Part shown: one piece after another, positions 1 through 5,204 of the stretch
Layout of the letters: the number at the start of each line of letters is the position of its first letter
Position numbering within the stretch: the stretch's first letter is position 1
Source: an uncultured Acetatifactor sp.
Lineage (GTDB): Bacteria; Bacillota; Clostridia; Lachnospirales; Lachnospiraceae
Direction of reading: 5' to 3'
Length of the DNA stretch: 5,204 bases
Assembly (NCBI GenBank): GCA_948896875.1
Contig: CAQUWW010000012.1
Coordinates: forward strand, 14,664 to 19,867
Made by a program: the position numbers and the translations under genes
Notes under the pieces: generated by a model
The model's input: only the letters and a program-made list of their open reading frames with translations
Database searches by the model: none
Told to the model about the DNA's origin: nothing

Positions 1-290
1 AGGAGCTGCGGATTGAGATCCCGAAGATAGAGGAGGGAAGTCAGACTCTTTCCAGTCTGAGCTTTGTCATCACAGGCTCTCTGAAGCATTTTGCCAGCCG
101 CAATGAGCTGAAAGACCTGATCGAGCAAAAGGGAGGAAAAGTAACCGGCAGCGTGACAGGTAAGACGGCCTGTCTGATTAACAATGATGTGACTTCCACA
201 TCTTCAAAGAATAAAAAAGCAAGAGATCTGGGAATTCCTGTTCTGTCGGAGGATGATTTTATGACAAAGTATGGGATAGAGATCAAGTAA
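1..290 (+). CDS. ligA: NAD-dependent DNA ligase LigA, C-terminal BRCT domain (5' truncated by window)
   Basis: The reading frame is open from the window edge (first full codon at 3) to TAA at 288-290, giving the last 95 residues. They form one BRCT domain: a hydrophobic first strand, FVITGSL, starts about residue 20; the helix ELKDLIEQKGGKVTGSV carries the paired-glycine turn; then come a STSSKNKKARDLGIP segment and a final SEDDFM helix, a few residues before the stop. In bacterial NAD-dependent ligases (usually about 650-670 aa) this domain is at the very C-terminus and aids DNA binding; the adenylation, OB-fold, zinc-finger and HhH parts would lie upstream of the window. LigA seals nicks during replication and repair, using NAD as AMP donor. 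The SSKNKKA variant is, from memory, typical of clostridial LigA. Another BRCT protein is possible, because only this domain is visible. metA follows after 18 bases on the same strand, suggesting cotranscription. Confidence 0.82.
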   Translation, partial: ELRIEIPKIEEGSQTLSSLSFVITGSLKHFASRNELKDLIEQKGGKVTGSVTGKTACLINNDVTSTSSKNKKARDLGIPVLSEDDFMTKYGIEIK

Positions 291-294
291 AGTT

Positions 295-303
295 GGAGGA
301 AGG
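295..303 (+). promoter_or_regulatory. Ribosome binding site of metA
   Basis: The purine-rich GGAGGAAGG lies between the ligA stop and the metA ATG, with GGAGG ending 9 bases before the start codon. It is a strong Shine-Dalgarno match and supports ATG 309 as the true start. The gap between the two genes is too short to hold a promoter or a SAM/T-box leader, so metA transcription probably comes from further upstream. Confidence 0.85.
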
Positions 304-308
304 ATACT

Positions 309-1220
309 ATGCCAATCAAGACACAAAGCGATTTACCCGCAAAAGAGACATTGGAAAACGAAAATATATTTGTGATGGATGAGTATCGTGCCGTGCATCA
401 GGATATACGCCCTCTGGAGGTACTGATTCTCAATAATATGCCCATTAAGCAGGATACGGAGCTGCAGCTGCTCCGGGCTTTGTCCACCACGCCTCTGCAG
501 GTGGATGTGACTTTCATGAATGTGAAGAGCCACGTTTCCGTGAATACGCCGGCCAGTCATCTGAACAAGTTTTATACTACCCTGGATGAGATACGGGATA
601 GAAAATTTGACGGCATGATTGTGACGGGAGCTCCGGTGGAGGATATCTCCTTTGAAGAAGTGGATTACTGGCAGGAAATCTGCGAGATTTTCGACTGGGC
701 CCAGACCCATGTCACATCCACATTACACATTTGCTGGGCGGCGCAGGCAGGCTTGTATCATTATTACGGCATTGATAAACGGCTTTTGCCCCAAAAGCTG
801 TTCGGGATCTATGAGCATCAGGTGGAAAATCGGAAGATTCCTCTGGTGCGAGGCTTTGACGACATTTTTCTGGCGCCTCACAGCCGACATACGGAGACCC
901 CTGCGGAGGCGATTCACGCCTGCAAGGAGCTGACCGTACTGGCGGAATCGGCACAGGCAGGGGTATTTCTGGCCATTGCCGAGGGCGGAAAGAAGATATT
1001 TGTCACCGGACATCCGGAGTATGACCGTTATACTTTAAACAACGAATATTTCAGAGATCTGAATAAAGGACTTCCTATTCAGATCCCCTGCAATTACTAT
1101 CCGGAAGATAATCCGGAGAAGAGACCGCTTCTCCAATGGCGCTCCCACAGTAATAATCTGTACAGTAACTGGCTGAATTATTACGTGTACCAGGTGACGC
1201 CCTACGAGTTGGGAAGATAG
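309..1220 (+). CDS. metA: Homoserine O-acetyltransferase MetA (MetA/HTS family, acetyl-CoA type)
   Basis: This cytoplasmic enzyme acylates the homoserine hydroxyl, the first committed step of methionine synthesis. The 303 residues match the usual MetA length (about 300-310), and both ends look native: the N-terminus MPIKTQSDLPAKETLENENI resembles other MetA starts, and the C-terminus NWLNYYVYQVTPYELGR resembles other MetA ends. Visible landmarks are the NMPIKQDTE segment with Lys47, the nucleophile Cys142 in HICWAAQAGL, and His235 and Glu237 in TGHPEYD, which complete the glutamine-amidotransferase-like triad. Residue 111 in TGAPVED is Glu. In the family, Glu111 (as in Bacillus cereus MetA) goes with acetyl-CoA, whereas Gly111 (as in E. 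coli) goes with succinyl-CoA, so acetyl transfer is predicted and the name metAA would also fit. The gene sits 18 bases after ligA and its 3' end overlaps convergent nifJ by 19 bp. The family call is near certain; donor specificity is inferred from one residue. Confidence 0.96.
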   Translation: MPIKTQSDLPAKETLENENIFVMDEYRAVHQDIRPLEVLILNNMPIKQDTELQLLRALSTTPLQVDVTFMNVKSHVSVNTPASHLNKFYTTLDEIRDRKFDGMIVTGAPVEDISFEEVDYWQEICEIFDWAQTHVTSTLHICWAAQAGLYHYYGIDKRLLPQKLFGIYEHQVENRKIPLVRGFDDIFLAPHSRHTETPAEAIHACKELTVLAESAQAGVFLAIAEGGKKIFVTGHPEYDRYTLNNEYFRDLNKGLPIQIPCNYYPEDNPEKRPLLQWRSHSNNLYSNWLNYYVYQVTPYELGR

Positions 1221-4200
1221 CAGGACCCATATAGGGTTTCCAGGCCCTTCAGATATTGATATCGCATTTTTGACTGCGCAGCCGCCTCCTGAAACAGCGC
1301 TTCCGCCTGTTGGGGGTGGCTGCGTTTCAGCGCGTCATAACGGATTTCTCCGTCCAGAAATTCTTCATAGTCAAGGTTTGGCTCTCCGCTGTCCAGCTGA
1401 AAGGGATTCTGATTCTGCGCCTTCAGGGCCGGATTGAAACGGAAAAGGTGATAGTATCCTGCATCCACAGCTTTTTTTGCCTCGTGAGGCGTGCTGCCCA
1501 GACCAGCGCGGATACCGTGGGCGATACAGGTGGCATAGGCGATGAGCAGAGAGGGTCCCGGATAAGCGGCGGCTTCTGTCATAGCACGTATGGTCTGATT
1601 CAAATCGGCTCCCATGGCAATCTGGGCCACATACACATTCCCGTAAGTCATGGCAATGGAAGCCAGGTCTTTTTTGGCAGTCTGCTTGCCTCCTGTCACA
1701 AATTTGGCAGTGGAGCCCATGGGGGTGGCCTTGGAGGCCTGCCCGCCGGTGTTGGAATAGACTTCTGTGTCCAGGACAAGTATATTGATGTTTTTTCCGC
1801 TGGCCAGCACGTGGTCCAGACCGCTGAAGCCAATGTCGTATGCCCAGCCGTCGCCGCCCAGAATCCATTGTATGGTTTGGGAATCCGCAGAGTCTGACCT
1901 ACGTTTCGAGGCTGCTTCCTGTGCCATCAGCATTCCGTAGCCGAACTCCGCCGCATCTTCGAACAGAGAATTGGACCATGCGGGACCGTGGCCCTGCGCA
2001 TCGACTGTGTAGGCACAGGAGGGAGCGGAATTTCCCCAGATAGAGCTGCAGCCAGTGGCATTGGCAATATACATTCGATTGCCGAAGAGCTGTGTCAGCA
2101 GTTTTACATAAGAGGTTTCCCCGCAGCCGGCGCAGGCTCCCGAAAATTCCATGAGAGGGCGCAGGAACTGGCTGCCCTTTAGGGTGTTCGGACGAAATTT
2201 ATCTATGGCGTCCTTACAAGGAAGCAGGGGCTTGCAGTAATCAAAGACCTGTTGAGCCGTGGAGGAATCGGTTCCATCCCGGAGTTGAGCCACAGGTGTC
2301 ATTTCCAGGGCTTTGGAAGGGGCTTCTCCCGGCTTTTTACTTTTTCCGGGGCAGATTGCCGCGCAGGTGCCGCAGCCTGTGCAGTCCGTCCGGGAGATTG
2401 TGATGGCAAAAGAATAACCGTCCAGGCCAAACATAGGAAGGGTTTCGATTCCCCGGGGAGCGGCCTCAAGCTGCTCTTCAGTCAGGGCGGCGGGACGAAT
2501 GACCGCATGAGGACAGACATAGGAACAACGAGCACACTGTATGCAGTTTTCCGGTTTCCAGACCGGGATTTCCGTGGCAACGCCCCGCCTTTCATGGGCG
2601 GTGCTTCCAGGCGGTGTATACCCGTCGGCATAGGGGAGAAAGGCAGATACGGGAAGGGTATTGCCTCTCTGGTCTGTGACAGGTTGTTGGATATTTCGGA
2701 TGAAATCCAGCAGTTCGGGACGATCCGGAATGGGGGTATTGTCCAGAGGATTTTGTGAATTTGTGGGGAGTTCGCAGTTTTGCCAGCTTTCCGGTATTGT
2801 GATTTCCACCACTTCCGTCAATCCTCTCTCGATGGCCTGCCGGTTCATTTCCAGAATCCTGCCGCCGCTTTTGCCATAGCTTTTTTCCGCCGCTTCCACC
2901 ATCAATCCTTTGGCTTTGTCCGGAGCGAGCAGACCGGATACGGCAAAAAATGCTGCCTGCAGGATGGTGCTGATCTTATTATTCAGTCCGATTTCCTTGC
3001 CAATTTTCAGAGCATCGATGACGAAGAGACGGATGTGGTGCTGCGCAAGATATTTTTTCACCTCTTCGGGAAGGTAGGCTTCCAGCTCCTTTACCACCTC
3101 TTTCTGATAGGAAAAATGCAGCAGAAAAATACCGCCGTCCTTCAGCTCCTGTACCATATCATATTTATGCAGATAGAGAGGATTGTGGCAGGCCACGAAA
3201 TCTGCTTTGTGGACCAGATAGGCGCTGCGGACAGGGCTTTTTCCAAAACGCAGGTGGGAGATTGTCAGCCCTCTTGATTTCTTGGAATCATATTCAAAGT
3301 ACCCCTGAACAGACATGTCCGTGTGGGCGCCGATAATTTTCACCATGTTTTTGGTGGCGCTGACCGTACCGTCTCCGCCAAGTCCCCAGAATTTGCAGGA
3401 AATGGTATCTGTGGGCGTAGTGTCACGGATGGTGGGAAGCTCCAGAGAAAGATGAGTAACATCGTCTGTGATTCCCACTGTAAACGGTGTCTGGCCGTGG
3501 TTTTCATAAACGGCGGCAATCTGGGCGGGAGTAGTATCCTTGGAGCTTAGCCCGTAGCGGCCGGAGAAGATGGGGACAGAGGTTCTCCCATGGGAAACCA
3601 TTGCCGCAACCACATCCAGATACAGAGGCTCCCCGGGGGCTCCCGGCTCTTTGGTCCGGTCCAGTACGGTAATCTGACGCACGCTTCCCGGCAGTTTATC
3701 CACCAGATGACTGCCGCTGAAAGGGCGGTAAAGATGCACTACAATCAGACCGTACTTCCTGTCAGATACACTGTCGATGTATTCTTTGATTGTTTCGCAG
3801 ATGCTTCCCATAGCGATAACCACATGTTCCGCGTCCGGAGAACCATAATAATCGAACAGTCCGTAATTGCTTCCCAGTCGCCTGTTGATTTTTTCCAGCT
3901 GCTGCTCCACGATTCCCGGCAATGCCTGATAAAAAGGGTTGGAAGCTTCTCTGGTCTGGAAGAAGATATCGGGATTCTGTGCGGAACCATATACTTTTCC
4001 GTGAGAAGGATGAAGGCAGCCACGGCGGAAAGCCTCTACGGCATCCATATCCAGCATCTCCCGCAGGGTCTCGTACTCCCAGACCTCTGTTTTCTGCAGT
4101 TCGTGAGATGTGCGGAAGCCGTCGAAGAAATTGAGAAAAGGACTCCGGCCTGTGATGGCGGAAAGGTGGGCCACAGGGGACAAGTCCATGACCTCCTGCA

Positions 4201-4657
4201 CACTGCTTTCACTGAAAATGGCCATACCTGTCTGTCGGCAGGCATAAATGTCGGAATGATCGCCGAAGATGGACAGAGCATGGGTGGCGATGGTGCGGGC
4301 CGCCACATGAACCACGCCGGGCAGCAGCTCCCCGGCCATACGATACAGGTTGGGCAGCATGAGCAGCAGTCCCTGGGAGGCAGTAAAAGTGACGGCCAGA
4401 GAACCGGAGAGAAGGGCGCCGTGAACCGCCGCGGCAGCACCTGCTTCCGACTGCATCTGTGAGATGACCATGGATTGCCCATAAATATTTTTGCGGCCTG
4501 CTCCCGCCCATTCGTCGCACAGCTCCGCCATGGGAGAAGAGGGGGTGATGGGATAAATGGCTGCTGCCTCACCGTAGGCATAGGCCACATGAGCAGCTGC
4601 CTGATTTCCGTCAATGATCTGTGTCTTTCGTTGTAGTGTTTGTAAGTTATCCGACAT
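1202..4657 (-). CDS. nifJ: Pyruvate:ferredoxin (flavodoxin) oxidoreductase, single-chain PFOR
   Basis: This cytoplasmic enzyme of anaerobes converts pyruvate, CoA and oxidised ferredoxin to acetyl-CoA, CO2 and reduced ferredoxin. The 1151 residues fit the single-chain family (about 1150-1230). From the N-terminus: pyruvate-site motif YPITPSSPMAE (35-45); HVAARTIATHALSIFGDHSD (117-136), with Arg121 probably the substrate-binding arginine; GLGGDGTVSATKN (425-437) in the gamma-type domain; and a ferredoxin-like insert with two CxxCxxCxxxC motifs, at Cys705/708/711/715 and Cys759/762/765/769. The TPP domain has CAGCGET (Cys842, Cys845), ATGCSS (Cys870) and YATCIAHGI (Cys1044) as the four ligands of the proximal [4Fe-4S] cluster, plus GGDGWAYDIG (934-943) and EVYSNTGGQ (965-973) for thiamine diphosphate. 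No key residue is missing and there is no frameshift. ATG 4657 is chosen because GGAGA lies 5 bases upstream; an in-frame TTG at 4669 overlaps that site. The final codons overlap metA. Confidence 0.98.
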   Translation of the reverse strand: MSDNLQTLQRKTQIIDGNQAAAHVAYAYGEAAAIYPITPSSPMAELCDEWAGAGRKNIYGQSMVISQMQSEAGAAAAVHGALLSGSLAVTFTASQGLLLMLPNLYRMAGELLPGVVHVAARTIATHALSIFGDHSDIYACRQTGMAIFSESSVQEVMDLSPVAHLSAITGRSPFLNFFDGFRTSHELQKTEVWEYETLREMLDMDAVEAFRRGCLHPSHGKVYGSAQNPDIFFQTREASNPFYQALPGIVEQQLEKINRRLGSNYGLFDYYGSPDAEHVVIAMGSICETIKEYIDSVSDRKYGLIVVHLYRPFSGSHLVDKLPGSVRQITVLDRTKEPGAPGEPLYLDVVAAMVSHGRTSVPIFSGRYGLSSKDTTPAQIAAVYENHGQTPFTVGITDDVTHLSLELPTIRDTTPTDTISCKFWGLGGDGTVSATKNMVKIIGAHTDMSVQGYFEYDSKKSRGLTISHLRFGKSPVRSAYLVHKADFVACHNPLYLHKYDMVQELKDGGIFLLHFSYQKEVVKELEAYLPEEVKKYLAQHHIRLFVIDALKIGKEIGLNNKISTILQAAFFAVSGLLAPDKAKGLMVEAAEKSYGKSGGRILEMNRQAIERGLTEVVEITIPESWQNCELPTNSQNPLDNTPIPDRPELLDFIRNIQQPVTDQRGNTLPVSAFLPYADGYTPPGSTAHERRGVATEIPVWKPENCIQCARCSYVCPHAVIRPAALTEEQLEAAPRGIETLPMFGLDGYSFAITISRTDCTGCGTCAAICPGKSKKPGEAPSKALEMTPVAQLRDGTDSSTAQQVFDYCKPLLPCKDAIDKFRPNTLKGSQFLRPLMEFSGACAGCGETSYVKLLTQLFGNRMYIANATGCSSIWGNSAPSCAYTVDAQGHGPAWSNSLFEDAAEFGYGMLMAQEAASKRRSDSADSQTIQWILGGDGWAYDIGFSGLDHVLASGKNINILVLDTEVYSNTGGQASKATPMGSTAKFVTGGKQTAKKDLASIAMTYGNVYVAQIAMGADLNQTIRAMTEAAAYPGPSLLIAYATCIAHGIRAGLGSTPHEAKKAVDAGYYHLFRFNPALKAQNQNPFQLDSGEPNLDYEEFLDGEIRYDALKRSHPQQAEALFQEAAAQSKMRYQYLKGLETLYGSCYLPNS

Positions 4658-4662
4658 AAAAA

Positions 4663-4667
4663 TCTCC
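4663..4667 (-). promoter_or_regulatory. Ribosome binding site of nifJ
   Basis: On the minus strand GGAGA precedes ATG 4657 with a 5-base T-rich spacer. This decides the start. The in-frame TTG at 4669-4667 shares a base with this site and has no purine-rich stretch of its own at the right distance, so the four-residue-longer form is unlikely. Confidence 0.8.
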
Positions 4668-4686
4668 AATCTAAAGTGTTTTATTC

Positions 4687-4731
4687 AAAAAAATACCCTC
4701 CGGCTTGTACTATTTTTTCCCGGAGGGTATT
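4687..4731 (-). terminator. Intrinsic-terminator-like hairpin between the SufB/D gene and nifJ
   Basis: Reading the minus strand, AATACCCTCCGG (4731-4720) is followed by a 16-base loop and its perfect complement CCGGAGGGTATT (4703-4692). This makes a 12-bp GC-rich stem that runs into seven consecutive T (4693-4687). That is a textbook rho-independent terminator for transcripts coming from the SufB/D-family gene, whose stop is 45 bases upstream. In the plus direction the stem is not followed by a T-run, so it works one way. It is odd that a good promoter lies just upstream of it and nifJ starts only 30 bases downstream, so it also sits in the probable nifJ leader, where it could act as an attenuator or as a 5' stabilising hairpin. 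An A-rich loop segment (4718-4711) could pair with the T-run, but only weakly. Confidence 0.85.
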
Positions 4732-4733
4732 AC

Positions 4734-4762
4734 ATTATTCGTTATTTTATACTGTATGTCAA
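4734..4762 (-). promoter_or_regulatory. Predicted sigma-A promoter driving nifJ
   Basis: On the minus strand there is a perfect -35 box TTGACA (4762-4757), a 17-base AT-rich spacer, and a -10 box AATAAT (4739-4734) that differs from TATAAT at one base. It begins 13 bases after the SufB/D stop codon and points toward nifJ. The usual spacing puts the first transcribed base at about 4728-4726, inside the 5' arm of the terminator-like hairpin. No other convincing promoter is visible between the hairpin and the nifJ start. The match is close to consensus, but its use in the cell is inferred. Confidence 0.72.
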
Positions 4763-4775
4763 TGAAACCGGAATC

Positions 4776-5204
4776 TCATTTCAGGAAGCCGTTGACAATC
4801 TGTGCTTCGGCTTCGGCCTCTGTCAGCCCCAGAGTCATCAGCTTTGTAATCTGATCTCCGGCAATTTTCCCGATGGCGGCCTCGTGAATCAGTTCCGCGT
4901 CCAGGTGATTGGCGGTAATTTCGGGAACAGCGCTGATTTTCGCTCTGTCCATGATGATGCCGTCACATTCGGAATGTCCTTTGCAGCAGTTATTTCCGTT
5001 GATTTTGGAATAGAAAATCTGCCTGGAATCATCTCTTGCCACAGAGCGGGAGATGATGTTTGCACTACAATCCCTTCCGTCCAGATCTACCTGAAAGGAG
5101 GTCTCCGCGGTCTGACTTCCATGTGTCATCAGCTTTTCCGTAACCACAAGACGGGCCCCGTCAGCCAGCGTTGCGCCGGTAAAACGCCTGGTGGAATCTA
5201 CGCC
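4776..5204 (-). CDS. SufB/SufD-family Fe-S cluster assembly protein, C-terminal part (5' end beyond window)
   Basis: The frame is open from the window edge at 5204 to TGA at 4778-4776, giving the last 142 residues; a GTG at 5147 is internal, not the start. The sequence matches the C-terminal beta-helix and tail of SufB/SufD scaffold proteins: a SRSVARDDSRQIFYSKI stretch, a NNCCKGHSECD segment, then AELIHEAAIGKIAGDQITKL (residues 103-122) and a closing IVNGFLK. These proteins work with the ATPase SufC to build Fe-S clusters in the cytoplasm. The HEA triplet (107-109) matches the His-Glu of E. coli SufB, but no Cys is present where SufB Cys405 would fall by eye alignment; the nearest Cys are at 73, 74 and 80. 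Such short SufB-like proteins, paired with a SufC-like ATPase, occur in clostridia and archaea (the SMS type). A sufC-like gene further upstream is expected but not visible. Confidence 0.85.
   Translation of the reverse strand, partial: GVDSTRRFTGATLADGARLVVTEKLMTHGSQTAETSFQVDLDGRDCSANIISRSVARDDSRQIFYSKINGNNCCKGHSECDGIIMDRAKISAVPEITANHLDAELIHEAAIGKIAGDQITKLMTLGLTEAEAEAQIVNGFLK

Noticed and set aside
41..319. A 92-codon minus-strand frame across the ligA 3' end.
   Set aside because: It is antisense to a clear BRCT coding sequence and has no family resemblance of its own.
1115..1134. Hairpin GGAGAAG / CTTCTCC with a 6-base loop inside the 3' part of metA.
   Set aside because: The 7-bp stem has no T-run on either strand and lies in a well-conserved coding segment, so it is probably chance and not a terminator for nifJ or metA.
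1224..1242. Small inverted repeat ACCC-ATATA-GGGT just after the metA stop.
   Set aside because: The stem is only 4-5 bp, has no T-run, and lies inside the nifJ coding region; too weak to call a terminator.
3590..4462. A 290-codon open frame on the plus strand opposite nifJ, and other long antisense frames at 1310-1897, 2252-2758 and 2780-3277.
   Set aside because: nifJ encodes every expected PFOR motif on the opposite strand. The antisense translations show no recognisable domain or good ribosome binding site, and such frames are common opposite balanced-GC coding sequence.
4658..4669. In-frame TTG start of nifJ, four codons upstream of ATG 4657.
   Set aside because: The TTG overlaps the GGAGA ribosome binding site that is correctly spaced for ATG 4657, and it has no site of its own.
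4720..4760. TATACT (4748-4753) on the plus strand as a -10 box of an antisense promoter into the SufB/D gene.
   Set aside because: No acceptable -35 box lies at the right distance upstream; AT-rich intergenic DNA gives such hexamers by chance.

Overview
The window reads as an ordinary chromosomal housekeeping stretch of an anaerobic Firmicute, most likely a clostridial gut-type lineage such as Lachnospiraceae (inference). The grounds are a single-chain pyruvate:ferredoxin oxidoreductase, a short SufB/SufD-type Fe-S assembly protein, a MetA with the acetyl-CoA signature, a LigA-type BRCT tail with the SSKNKKA motif seen in clostridial ligases, and strong GGAGG-type ribosome binding sites. Base composition is balanced, so it does not look like a low-GC Clostridium.

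Layout. Positions 1-290 (+) hold the 3' end of an NAD-dependent DNA ligase gene (ligA, BRCT domain). Only 18 bases later comes complete metA (309-1220, +), probably cotranscribed with ligA. Facing it is nifJ (4657 down to 1202, -), which encodes the 1151-residue pyruvate:ferredoxin oxidoreductase. The last codons of metA and nifJ overlap by 19 bp, tail to tail. Upstream of nifJ, also on the minus strand, lies the 3' end of a SufB/SufD-family gene (5204 down to 4776), cut by the window edge. The 118-base gap between that gene and nifJ contains, in nifJ's direction, a near-consensus sigma-A promoter (TTGACA-N17-AATAAT), then a 12-bp terminator-like hairpin with a T-run, then the nifJ ribosome binding site.

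How the genes relate. The SufB/D protein helps build Fe-S clusters, and PFOR is a major consumer of them, with three [4Fe-4S] clusters for which all 12 cysteines are visible. PFOR makes acetyl-CoA and reduced ferredoxin from pyruvate. MetA, with Glu111, is predicted to use acetyl-CoA to activate homoserine for methionine synthesis. The adjacency is metabolically sensible but does not prove coregulation.

No mobile element, CRISPR array, RNA gene or recognisably new defence or metabolic system is visible. The most interesting signal is the order promoter, then terminator-like hairpin, then nifJ. It puts the hairpin at the extreme 5' end of the nifJ transcript. The convergent metA/nifJ overlap, with no visible terminator for either gene, is the second.
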